Shown piece after piece: positions 36,151 to 47,265 of a stretch of 64,000 nt of DNA. Every line of letters begins with the position of its first letter. Within the stretch, counting starts at the first letter, position 1. The notes beneath the pieces were generated by a model. That model worked only from the letters and a program-made list of their open reading frames with translations, was not told the DNA's origin and did not search any database. This DNA is from Ulva prolifera. Taxonomy: Eukaryota; Chlorophyta; Ulvophyceae; Ulvales; Ulvaceae. The stretch lies in NCBI GenBank assembly GCA_023078555.1, contig CM041202.1, forward strand, positions 2,972,022-3,036,021, in the 5' to 3' direction. Made by a program: the position numbers and the translations under genes.

Positions 36151-39100
36151 TCACGCTGCGGCGGCGGCGCGCCTCTGGAACAGCACGCCGACGCTGCCGG
36201 CGCTGAGCGATGCGGCGGCGACGTCGGCGAGCGGCGCCTCCGGCGCGTCCGCGCAGTCGCTGCCGCCGCCGCCGCACAGGCGGGCCTCGAAGCCGCGGTC
36301 CCGCCAGGCACGCAGGTACTCGAGGGCTGCGTCCTCCGGCAAGCGGCGGTCATCCTCGTGCAGCATCTTCGCGGGGGCGACGTTCGACAAAGCGTACTGC
36401 ACCCCATCTAGCACCGGCCCTGCACATCAAGGAGAGGCAATCAAACGGTTGATTACGCCGCTGCAGTACACCGATTCGGGGCTACCACCCCGGGACACGA
36501 GCAAACGATTGGAGAGCATTCCGCTGGTACCAAGCGCGTGACGACCGACAGCACAGCACGGCACCACCTCGCACGCCCGGCTGTGACCGACAACGGCTCC
36601 AGTGGAACGCCTGCTTGTGTCCGCCGGCACGGGGGGGGGGGGGGGATCTGCGTGTACATGGGGTACGTGCATGTAGCCGGCGCATGCATGTGTGACGCCG
36701 CACCTGCGCCCGCAACGACCCGCGGCTCGTATCCCTCGACGTCGAGCTTGAGCACGTCCACCTGCACTCCCGCGAGGTAGTCCCCGAGCCGCACCGAGTG
36801 CACGGTCGCGGCGGGCGCGTTCACGCCGGGAGCGCTGCCGGCGCCGCCGCACGCGACGTGGCCGTCGGCGCCGCCGGTGTCGTTCGCGGTCACGAGGCAC
36901 GGCCGCTCGGCGCCAGCGACGGCGTATGGGAAGAGCGTGACGCGTTCCTGAAGGCCGGGGTTCCAGCAGAGGGTCTGGTGGATGGCCTCGGCGCGGCGGG
37001 GGTCGGGCTCGAACGCGATGACGGGGTAGCCGAGGGCGGCGGCCGTGACGGTCGTCGCCCCGAGGTTGGCGCCGATGTCGAGCAGCACCGGCGGCAGGGG
37101 CCCGGCGGTCGCGGTGGCGCGTTGCAGGGCCGTGATGACGGTGCGGATCTCGTCCACCACTGAGTCGCCTGTAGGCAAATGTGGTTCTGTCAAGGCTCAA
37201 CTCAAGAACGTGGGCAGTACAAGCTGCAGTTGTGGGCAGCACCCAAAGATCGGCGAGATCGCGTCACCCATTGGCAGATGCATCGTGATGAGGATGACGA
37301 CCGGTTCGAGGGCGGTCGTATCGTCAGCTGAGGACACTGCCAGATAACTGAGAGCTGGGGACGCTAGCGAGACTGGCGACACACAAGCATATCAGTGCCA
37401 TGGACGGGCTCAATCACACCGGCTGCAGACCCAGGGCCATGCAAGCACGGTCGCCGGGACGGAGGCCGAGATCTTGCACCGAACACGGACACGGACACGG
37501 ACACACACACACCTGGGCGCGCATGTGTACGGTGCAGCAGCCACGGCCCGTCACACCATGAACGGATGGACTGCAGCAAGCGCGCACACTGTGCAGGCAG
37601 GCATTTCAGAAAGAGAAGGTGGCTGCAGGTGCAGACAGAGAGAGCCCACCAGGCTGGCCGATTGCCGCAATAGCGTCCGCCGCAAGCGGCTCCGCGGCGA
37701 CGCCGATACCGGCCGGCACCGGCATGTCTGCGCCGCCGGGCGTGCCATCGTGTTTCACGGCAACCCCGGCGCCGGCAAACCCTGCCGCGATGTCCGCGAC
37801 GGCGAGGCGAGCGCGCGTCAGCCGTGACGCGCCTGGCGAGTGTGCAAAGCGCTCACACTCGCGCTCCGCGTGTTCCCGCACCGCCGCCTTGCGGCACGCA
37901 AACAGCGCCGCTGCTTGCTCCCCCTCTGCACATGCACCCCAGCATGTCATGGAAATGTTCATTTTCATCTAATTTTTGGTGGAGAATTTCAAATTTGCCA
38001 TGGGAAATTTCAAGGCCCATCTTGTATTTAAGCAGGTTGCAGTGTTTGCCATGCGTGCGCGGTGCCGCTAGACACAAGCGTGCGATACGTCGACCTGGTG
38101 CTCCGGGCCAAGAGCGCATGACAGCGGTGCCGCTAGCACATGCATGCAGTGCACAGGTACGGCAGGCATCCGAGTGGGTGGGCGAGTAAACGTACGCGAA
38201 AGGCTGGCATCCACAGTGTCTTCACAGCCTGCATCCGGCCGCACCGCCTTCCGCGCCTCTGCACCAGCCTCCTGAGTCGCCGCCTCCGCAGCAGCCGGCA
38301 GCCTCGGCAGCGCCACCTTAGGGTTCACATGGTGCGGTGCCGCGGCCACCCCCGCATCCCCCCACTCCCACAAGTCCGCCCCCGCGTCAACCCCTGCGCT
38401 CCCCGGCATCGACCGCGCCGGCGCGCCTGTCACCACCACCGCCTCCGGGCTGCCGCCGGCAGTCACGATCGACACGGCGCCCGTGTCGAGCCCCCACACC
38501 ACCTGCGCCGCGCCGAGCCCGGCGTCGCCGGCCGGGCTGGAGGCCTGCGCCACGACGTCCGTCGTGCGGTCATGTCGCATCAGCAGGATGTTGATGATGC
38601 CGTTCGCGATCGTCTCCGAGACCGCCCGGTCAGCAGGCATGGGGGTGCCCACGAAGCAGCTCATGTACTGTTTGCAGACGGTGATGTTGAACCCGCGCTC
38701 CTCCCAGCTGCGCAGGTAATCCCGGCCGCAGTCCTCGAAGACCCCGCCGACAGCCTTCGGCATGTCGATGGAGCTCACCTCGGACAGCGCGAACTTCACG
38801 CCGTCGAGCACGGAGCCTGCATGCTGCGGACGTGCTGAGTCACGAGCGCCGGGCGCAGCCCCGCATGCATGTGGGGCGAGCAGCGAGGTTGGGCTGCAGC
38901 GAGGTGGTCACGCCGGCGGCAGGGTGCGCAGCGCTGGGACGACGGCCGGCGCTGTGCACAGGCGGGCGCCGCAGCATGATAGAGGACCCCCCTAGACACC
39001 CTCAAGAGTTGTGCGCAGACCCCTCGGCAGGCACCCCTGGGTTACGCACAGCCACAGCTCCAAACAGTCCGGAGACGTGTCAACCCACACCCGCCTGGAA

Positions 39101-41469
39101 CTGCGACCGGACACGTGCCCCTGGGTTACGCACAACGCATGAGATGCATGCATGTGGGCGTCACACCAGCGCCCGCGAGCACGTGCGGCTCGTAGCCCTC
39201 GACGTCCAGCTTGAGCACGTCGGCCTGCACGCCCGCGAGGTAGTCCCCGAGCCGCACTGAGTGCACCGCGGCACGGGAGTGCGCCCCGGCCATCGCCGCG
39301 ATCTCCTCCTCGTTGCACACGACGTGGCCGTCGGCGATGTTGATGGTGTCTGACACCACGATGCATGACAGCTCCTCCTCCCCCAGCGCGTACGGGAAGA
39401 GGGTCACGCGCTCCTGCAGCTCAGGGTTCCAGCACAGGGTCTGGTGGATCGCGGCGACGTTGCGCTCCATCGCCTCAAACGCGATGACGTCGTAGCCGAG
39501 GGCCGCGGCCGCGACGGTGTACATGCCGAGGTTGGCGCCGATGTCGAGCAGCAGCGGCGGCGCCGCGCCGGCGGTCCCGTTGTCGGTGAGCTGCAGGGCC
39601 GTGAGCACAGTCCGCACCTCGTCATACTCCCAGTACCCTGCACGCAGACACGTGCATCGCAACAGTGAGGGCTGCCACCGCAGCAGCACTAGATGCACAT
39701 CCCATCCTCATCAGTTGACACTTGACCCTCCGGGGCTGGCGTCTTCAGCCCAACAGCACGCCGCGGGGCCGCTTGCCGGTGCGTCGCAGGCGGCCTGCGG
39801 CGCACGGCGGGCGGGTGGGTCCCTTCGGATGTTCCCCCAGAGTCCGTCCGCTCGCCGCGGCACAACACGGCGGGCGCGGGCGGAGCAGGGGGCTGCGTTT
39901 CAAGCCACGGTTACCAGGCCCATGCAATCTTGATATCGAATCGAGACCGGGCACGGGTGCATGCACAGTTATGCATGCATCACAGGGGGTCCCCAGCCAC
40001 GGCACACATGCATCGCGGGACGTTGCACGCATGGGGCCTCTCGCGTACGTGACTGCATTTGTACCCGGGGGCCGCTGCGGGTGGTGCAAAGGTGGCGGAT
40101 TGCACCACGACACTGGCATTGGCAGCGCACCGCGCGCGAGCAGCTGGTTGCTCACAACGTCCGCCACCGGCTCGACGGCGATCGGGAGCGCTGCCGGAAC
40201 GACGCGCGGCTCGGCGGGGGAGGCGTCGGCGCGCACGCCGACGGCGGCGCCCCCGAAGTCGCCGCGCGTCAGCACCGCGAGGTTGAGCGTGGCGCGCGCG
40301 AACGGCTGCGCTGCCGGGTCCGCGCCGGCGCCCTCACACGCCGCCTGCGCCTGCGCGCGCGCCTTGGCCTTGCGGCACGCAAACACCGCCACCTGCCGCT
40401 CCGCCTCTGCATGCAGTGGCTGCAATATGTGCTGTCCATGATCTCGGTGGGTACGGGGCGAGCGATTTGCGGAGATCTGTGTGTATGGTGACGTGGAAGA
40501 TGGCACTGCGGGTTGCAAAGGGCACAGCACACGCTGCTTCATGCGCAGGGTTATGATGTGAAGCAGGGCTTGTCTCTAGATCTCCCAAGATCTATCTGCA
40601 TGCAGCGGCATGTGCACCGATATGTGGTGGGGGGGAAGGAGGGGCACTTGTGGTGGCTGCTGATGTACCGGTGGGAGGTGCATGGCGCTTGCACAGATCT
40701 GGACTCGCTGCACCGGTGCCCGCACGTACAGCGGAACCATGCACATTGCGGCGGTGGGTCCTGTGCGTCGTTCTTGTCATTGACAGAGCTCGGGGTAGCA
40801 TGGCTTACAGCATTGCACACGTGGCGAGATGTGGCGAGCCGCCTGGTTGCAGGACTGTGGGTGGATGTGCGCAACCAGGTTGCACGTGCCGCGAGCTCAC
40901 CTGGCAATGAGGCATCGACGTCTTGGCTACAGTGTGCATCTGGCCGTGGAGGCAGCTGCGAGATGGTCAGCTGCTCGATGGCTGCTGTCTGCTGCTGTTG
41001 CAACACTGGAATCGCCTCAGTGCGTACAGGCAGAGCTTGGGCGCCAGCTTGGCCATGCTCGACCTCAAAACGCAGGGACTCCACCTGCGCAGACTGCGAC
41101 TCCCCCTTGCCGGATTGGGCCATGGTCTCGGCTCGGCTGCGCGCCATCTCGACCTCGGTGTACTCTGCAGCTGCGTGAGCCGGTGGTTATGGCCAGTGCT
41201 GTAGGAACTGCACTCGCTGGCCGAACGGGATCAGCTGCCAGAGGTTGCATCTGGATGACATCGTTAGAGTGACGTCTGGATTGTGGCGCACCATTGTGTT
41301 GTTGAGAGCTGCGAGGTCGCTGTACTGGCACCGGAGCAGGACGGTGCATGAATACGAGACACCACACCAGCGGCACCATCAACGCGGCCCCACACCATAA
41401 GCATTTCCGGCCTTTACCTAGCTTTGCAATGAGCCTACTGACATGAGCTTTGGGACGGTGGCTCCGCAT
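36151..41469 (-). CDS. Bimodular FkbM-type methyltransferase with N-terminal membrane anchor
   Basis: Eight exons: 41292-41469, 40901-41164, 40131-40406, 39167-39637, 38196-38816, 37650-37925, 36704-37168 and 36151-36419. All junctions are phase 1 and the sum is 940 codons. A type II anchor (residues ~23-40, GAALMVPLVWCLVFM) is followed by a Gln-rich stem with LPPRPDAHC. Module 1 (from ~148) has a Cys exon (FACRKAKARAQAQAAC), a SAM-binding exon (LLLDIGANLGMYTVAAAALG, AIHQTLCWNP, VLKLDVEGYEPHVLAGAG) and a C-terminal exon (ALSEVSS, RGFNITVCKQYMSC, GIINILLMRHD). A ~110-residue linker leads to module 2 (~604-939), which repeats the Cys exon (FACRKAAVREHAEREC), SAM exon (LLDIGANLGATTV) and C-terminal exon. 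FkbM enzymes transfer methyl from SAM to hydroxyls; a Golgi glycan substrate is my inference. Alternatively exon 5 reads on to a stop at 38068, ending a one-module protein. Confidence 0.78.
36631..36645. repeat. G15 homopolymer in intron
   Basis: Fifteen G on the plus strand (C in the sense of the gene) lie inside the phase-1 intron between the second SAM-binding exon and the last exon of the bimodular methyltransferase. Confidence 0.9.
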
Positions 41470-42346
41470 TTGTGGACGCTGGTGGGGTCAGGGCGACGGG
41501 CTCCGCGCGATGCCTGACACACTTGCGCCGGCCGCCTAACACATCGATATCCCACGAAACAAGCGGTCTAAGACATACTACAGGTGTTACGGATGTCTTG
41601 AGCGGGTAGTCGCTCGTGACGCACGCTACTTACTCGTTGAAACTGCGCTTCGCGAATTCAGAGAATTCTGCGCCAGCTGGATGGTGCAAACAGAATCGGC
41701 CTGCGAGCATAGCTCGAAAGTTGACGGACTTCTCCTCGAAGTGCAGGGTGGTGTCTGTTTGGAGCCTGGGCGCAGCAAGTGTTGTGTCGCTTGGTGCATC
41801 TGCGTGCAGCAGGCAGCGTCACGGCCAGCCACTCGACCATGCATGCGTCGAAGTGATCGCCGCGGACCTGTCAGCCGATGCGTATACGTACGGGTAACCG
41901 ACAGCAGCAGCCACCGAACACGTACGGCCGTGTGCACGACGTGATACCCGTCACTGATCGGATTTCAGACCGGCATGCCTTGCAAGACTCTTGGTTCAAT
42001 ACCTTTTTATACACATTAAGTTAAGGTGAATCTAAGTTGAACCTTGATTCAGATGACAGAGGCCATTACGCTCTTATGTCCAAGACTCAGTGCAGTGTGC
42101 GATTACAGTAGACAATGTCAGCTGCGGTGTCTCTGTGGGACATAGCACAGCCGGTGTCGCGACGTCGAAATCAGTGCTGTGCGGCGGCACAACCCGTGCA
42201 TCGGCACGCAGCATCAGATTGTTTGGAATCACAAGCTTGAGTTTGGCAGCATGGGACTACGATCGCAGTGTTGACACACCGACTTCCGCGTGTTGTTTGT
42301 GTGCTGCGGCAGCACTGCTGCCTGACCCAACACAGTTGTCTATACT

Positions 42347-42395
42347 TCGTGGAGAGAGCCTCGCGTCGACCCATTACGCGAGGCTCTCTCCACGA
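42347..42395. repeat. Perfect 20-bp inverted repeat (hairpin)
   Basis: Arms TCGTGGAGAGAGCCTCGCGT and its exact complement are separated by a 9-base loop (CGACCCATT). A perfect 20-bp stem is unlikely by chance in this length and would form a stable hairpin in DNA or RNA. Function is unknown. Confidence 0.9.
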
Positions 42396-42757
42396 GAAAC
42401 CACCGTGGCTAAACGCAGCCTGTTCCACCAGAGGCATCAATCATTTCATCCGTTGTATGTTGATAGTCCGACTTTTCTATAGAAACAGCTTGTTCCGGGC
42501 CGCCAGGCTGGTACAACTGAGATTCACGATGCTGTCTTCACAGCTTCACACCAACAACATCGAACAGCGCGCATCAATCTAAGATATACATGGCTTGGGT
42601 AATTTGCGCTGCGGGATGTGTGTATCCTTGATCGTGCTGTCTGTTCCTTGTCGAGCACAAAAAGCGCGAGTGTGTCGTTAACTTCATCAACGACGGCAAG
42701 CACCCTTACGTTGATCAAGATGGCAACGCATTACCTTAGACGATACTGATTCTTCAG

Positions 42758-42795
42758 GATATGAGGTTCGAGACTTGCGTGTCGAGCCTCATATC
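42758..42795. repeat. 14-bp inverted repeat (hairpin)
   Basis: Arms GATATGAGGTTCGA and TCGAGCCTCATATC pair with one mismatch around a 10-base loop. It lies 360 bp from the perfect hairpin at 42347 but does not share its sequence. Confidence 0.8.
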
Positions 42796-43146
42796 TCGGT
42801 GGACACGTCCACAACGCGATGTTAGTCCAAGCCGCGATTGTACCTCCACGCATTTTGGCTGGAGAGCCAACTCAGGTTGCTCTACAATGAAGAATAAGGT
42901 TTTTATCGTGTTCCTGCTGTTGTCCTGATGCTCGTGCTTGGAGTTTTGTCAAGCCTGCGCGCCAGCGAGAGTGGCGTGGTGTACAACCGCCAGGGAAAAT
43001 ACAATGGGGGTGGCGGTGCTACCGGCCCCTCCGGCTTTGTCCTTGTAACACGTGTACACCGACTTCCAGCAAGGCATAAGGACTGTACAATCAGTGCGCA
43101 AATACATGCTGTGAGTACCTCCCCAAGGCCCAGCTGTCTGCACAGC

Positions 43147-43215
43147 AAGTAAATCTGAATTTACTGAGCCGTATCCCATTGGACATTGACAACTCCGAGT
43201 TAACGGGACCGCATA
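43147..43215. repeat. Short dispersed repeat, copy 1
   Basis: It shares AATTTACTGAGCCGTATCC and ACGGGACC(G/A)CAT with the segment at 43655-43712. Both copies begin with an AGTAAA...TTTACT inverted pair, so each could fold into a small hairpin. Confidence 0.65.
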
Positions 43216-43330
43216 TGCCGAAGGGGTAAATCACCTGGAAACCCCCCTCAGACGACCGGACGCAGCTCACAGGGCCTCCTCCTGTGCTAAGCGAGGTGGT
43301 CACGTACGGCCGTTTCGATTGCTTAAAGCG

Positions 43331-43402
43331 CACGCACAATCGAACCCACGACCTCCTGAAACAGAGGGGGTAGCTTTTAATCCGTCCTCAACCCATTGGA
43401 CA
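43331..43402 (-). other. tRNA-like element (possible tRNA pseudogene or SINE head)
   Basis: Read on the minus strand, an A-box-like GGTTGAGGACGG is followed about 45 bases later by AGGTCGTGGGTTCGATTG, which matches a tRNA T arm with the pol III B box. The acceptor stem does not pair convincingly and no anticodon loop could be assigned, so it is not called as a functional tRNA. A tRNA-derived SINE fragment is a reasonable reading. Confidence 0.4.
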
Positions 43403-43654
43403 GTTAATTTCTCAAGTGACCGGGCCCTGCATGACACCTAGGCTGCTAGAGAAACAGTGTGGTGAGGTGCAGCCTATGCTGGCATGTGCCTCCAGCCTGA
43501 TTTCGAGGCCACTGACCCTGTACATGTGGTGCTCACCAGAAGTATCCATCACATCAGCCAAGCTTAGCGAGATGTGCAATGATCAAGCATTGCTTTGGAT
43601 CATGGCACGCATGGCACGTCCTGTCTTGGTAATGACACGCCAGCCGCACCGCAT

Positions 43655-43712
43655 GTAAAGTAAAGTAAACTTAAATTTACTGAGCCGTATCCGGAATTGA
43701 CGGGACCACATC
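43655..43712. repeat. Short dispersed repeat, copy 2
   Basis: Related to the segment at 43147-43215 through AATTTACTGAGCCGTATCC followed by TTGACGGGACCACAT. The middle is shorter than in copy 1. Confidence 0.65.
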
Positions 43713-44345
43713 TGCTGCACGTGGGCGGCCACTGCCCAGGCTGCAGCTGTTTTTGCTCAGTCCGCTGGCCAACATTCATGTTCGGAGGTGATCTGGCGTG
43801 TTCATTGATCACCAGGCGGTCCAAGCGGACCAATCAAACTGCGGTCTACTAGCATGCATGAGGAATTCGCCAAGGAAAGGTGCACACTATGTCCCTACGC
43901 AGAGTCTGCCATACCACAATGTCCCTACTTAGATTCTGCCATAAACTGGATAAGACCTAATGTAGGTAGCGCTTCTGCAAGGGGGGGAGTCAGGCTCGCC
44001 CGAAACGAATCTACCCGGAACAACGCTGCCAGAAACGCAGCGTAGACTGAAAAGTAGCACTGAATGAATAAAGGAGGTTGGGAAGAGGCTAGCACGACAG
44101 AGGGGGCCTGGCGCGAGGCTGCCGCAAACACATGTACATGACTGCCTACCCAGCATCATCAAAGGCAAAGTCACCCCTCCTTCCCCGCCCGCCCACCCGC
44201 CCTCCTTGGATCTACGAACGCAAAATACACTGCAACTCGGATCTACAGTCCATGTATGTCCTCATTTACTTCGCCGCGCACACCTCAAGTGGCCGCACTG
44301 CGAGCATGCTCCACCCAGATGAAGGGTGTTCGCTGTATGCCGCCG

Positions 44346-47265
44346 TCACCCGGCACGCCCGAGGACACCCCCCGCCCCGTCCGACTCCCCGCCGCGGCGC
44401 CGCACAAGGGCAATGTTGGAGACCTCCCGCTCCTCCGCCTCCCGCGCCGCGGCCCCTACCTCCCAGGGCTGCCCCTGCAGGCAGCCAAAGCCCGGCTGGC
44501 ACAGGTGGATGTTAAAGCCGTGGCGCTCCCAGGTGTGCATGTAATCGTTCACGGCAACGTGGAAGCTGTCGCCGGTCGCCTTTGCCATGTCAGAGCTCAC
44601 CTCGGATAGCGCGAACTGCACGCTGTCCAACACGGCCCCTGCACAGCCGCCACCGCTCACTCCAAACTACGCCGGCACCTCGCGCAGTGCGCGACCACAC
44701 GATGCGCGATGCGAAGCAACCCGCGAGTATGTGCAAACTCTGCATGCGCGAGTCTGGCAGCCATGACGCTCTCGCGAGATCTTGGCCTCACGGATGCAAC
44801 AGCACAGCTCGGAGGCTGCGCACCGGGTGACACAATGCACGGGATGCATGCATGTGGGCGCCGCACCCGCGCCCGCGAGCACATGCGGCTCGTAGCCCTC
44901 GACGTCCAGCTTGAGCACGTCGGCCTGCACGCCCGCGAGGTAGTCCCCGAGCCGCACCGAGTGCGCCGGCGCGCGGGGCGCCATGCTGCGGCGGTACGGC
45001 TGCGCCTCCGCCTCGGAGCACACGAGGTGGCCGTCGCCGACGTTCCCGTCTGCCGACACCACCACGCAGTCCCGCTCCTCGGCGCCGAGGCCGTACGGGA
45101 ACAGCGTGACGTGGCCGCGCAGCTCAGGGTTCCAGCAGAGGGTCTGGTGGATGGCGGCGACGTTGCGCGCGAGGGCCTCAAACGCGACGACGCGGTAGCC
45201 GAGGGCCGCGGCGGCGACGGAGAACACGCCGAGGTTGGCGCCGGCGTCCAGCAGCAGCGGCGGCTGCATGCGGGCCGGGTCGGCGGTCGCGGCGGCGCGC
45301 TCGAGGGCCGTGAGCACCGCGTCCACCTCACTCACCTCCCATGTGCCTGCACCAGAGGTTCGTCTGCAGTGCATGTGCATGCATGGTTGGTGTGCGCACG
45401 GGGGCGGCTCCGGCGAGTGGGGGTGGTGGAGGCGTCGGTGCGGGTGGTCACTGCGTCAAGGCAAGGACACGAGCGAGCAGTGCGATTTGTGGACACAGCC
45501 GCCGTTGCTGTGGCATGATTCTGTAATGGAACACGCGTGATTCGCACTTGATCGTGCATGTAGCGAGCGAACGGTGTGCAGCAACGAGCTACAGGCAAGC
45601 TTTTCAAGCACGAGCCATTCTGGTATGTGGGATCATGGCGGCGACGCACAAATGCATGAAATTCCTCCCCGGAGCTATCTGGAGAGACCGCTGTGTGGCC
45701 CCAAACTCAGGGGATCTCCGACGCAGCGCGCCCGGCAGTGCATGTGTCTTTGTCCCATTTCGAATGTTTGCAAGGGGGATCCTGTGGGGAAGCAGAGGCG
45801 TGGTGGATACGCAGCGCAGGCGGGTGTCGTAGTATTCACCTGTCCCGCGTTCTGCTGTGCACCGGCCTGCAGTCGTGGAATGGAGGGGAGGGGGCCGAGG
45901 CTGCAGCGCACCCTTGCGCTTGAGGCTGGCACTGACTGTGTCCCCCTCGGCCTCGGCGGCTAACGTGAGGCTCTGGGGGAGCTCCCGCGGAACTTCGCCT
46001 CCGGCCTCGGCAGCCGGGCGCCGCGCGGGGGTGTGGCCTGCGGTGTAGCGGCGCAGGTTGAGTGTGACCTGGGCAAAGGGCGGGTCGGGGGGGTCCCGTG
46101 CGAGCCGCTCACAGGCCTCCTCAGCCTGCCTCTGCGCGACGCCCGCCCGGCACTTGAATAGCGCCTCTGCATAGTCGGCACCTGCACTTTGGATTGGGCG
46201 CTTGGTGTCGAGGGCGGATGCCGATGCGCTCATGGGCGCCGTGGAACGGATGTGATGGCTTGGTGCGCGGGACAGCGGTGTCTGTGTGGGAATGCTGAAG
46301 CAGGGGGTGCCCGGTCGAAGGGCAAGAATGTGATAGTGTTTGTGTGGATGCAGCGCTGCTGTTGCTTGTGAACTGGACTGATCTGTTAGAATGGAGAATC
46401 AGAAACTGCACACGAGGTCAGCCTGTGTGAGGCTGACCGACTTGATCGGGTGTATCTGGAGCAGTTGCACTCGACGCTGGACGGCGTGCGTTGTAATGTA
46501 TGCGGCACAGTGGCCAGCCATGCAGACAAGAGTCTTGTCAAAAGACCGTTGAATTGCTGAGCAGTATGGCCGGCACATGGGTAGCATCATCGATTGGCAG
46601 AATCTGCTGCTGCTACTTGTTTGACACAAGGCTCACAAAGAGAACCGTGTTGTGCTGCTGGCAGTGAATGGCATAAACTTCCGCATTGATGGTGTACACA
46701 GACATGGCTGGTGCAGCCTGCAACAGAACGCAACAAAAAATGGGACTGCCCAGAAGGACAGTAGGATCGAATTGAATGACGCTGAGCTATGAGAACGTAC
46801 TCGCTAGTGTGGCGTTGACTGTCGTAGAGCACCAAGCGTCGGCTCGCGGAGGTAAGACGGCTTCGTCTCCAGAGGCCTCGTCCTGCTGTGTTTGCCATAA
46901 CTGCACCGGGGCCCTCTTGGAGACGTGAGCTTGAATCCAGGCTGAGACAGATCAGAATTTGTAATTGCAGCAATTGGGATGATTTACCAGATTGGTGCCT
47001 CGGATGCCGATGGCTTGCACACGCCCCGCATCTGAACAACCATTTGAACGTCGGTGGTCAGGCGAGAGGCCGGTGACATGCACGACACGTGCATCCGCAG
47101 CTGATAATGCAATTGCGCATGACGCGAGAGGGTGTTGTCACCGTTGTATCTCAACGCAGACCAATGTTGGCCTTCGTCCAATGTTGTCGGGCCAGCATAA
47201 ACATAAATCAGCGCCAGAAGGACTGAGGACGCGCAGATCAGAACGAAGTGTTTCCTACGATCCAT
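44346..47265 (-). CDS. FkbM-type methyltransferase, membrane-anchored, single module
   Basis: Five exons, 47142-47265, 46801-46941, 45912-46181, 44867-45346 and 44346-44638, join with every intron in phase 1 to 435 residues. A basic MDRRKH start precedes a signal-anchor helix (FVLICASSVLLALIYVY). The stem exon carries LPPRADAWC, the Cys exon FKCRAGVAQRQAEEAC. The methyltransferase exon (~179-338) has LLLDAGANLGVFSVAAAALG, an Ala in place of the Ile of the usual DIGANLG, then AIHQTLCWNP, GDGHLVCSE, HSVRLGDYLAGVQ and VLKLDVEGYEPHVLAGAG. The last exon has ALSEVSSDMAK and GFNIHLCQPGFGC, ending NIALVRRR plus a short tail. It is head-to-tail with, and closest in sequence to, module 1 of the neighbouring bimodular gene. 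A Golgi-lumen O-methyltransferase role is inferred. Confidence 0.82.

Larger units (their letters stand above)
41470..44345. other. Repeat-rich spacer between methyltransferase genes
   Basis: This is the 5' flank of the bimodular gene and the 3' flank of the next one. It is lower in GC than the exons and contains two hairpins, a tRNA-like element and a pair of short related repeats, listed separately. Only short open frames occur and none is recognised. Confidence 0.5.

Noticed and set aside
36151-37925. Module 2 as an independent, fourth methyltransferase gene
   Set aside because: No anchor, stem or start exon is found between 37925 and the preceding gene's exon at 38196, whereas a phase-matched splice from that exon is available.
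43331-43402. Functional tRNA gene
   Set aside because: The acceptor stem and anticodon arm do not pair; only box-like motifs are present.
44709-45518. Long plus-strand open frame over the methyltransferase exon
   Set aside because: Antisense shadow of the SAM-binding exon; the same shadow appears over each paralogue at the same place.
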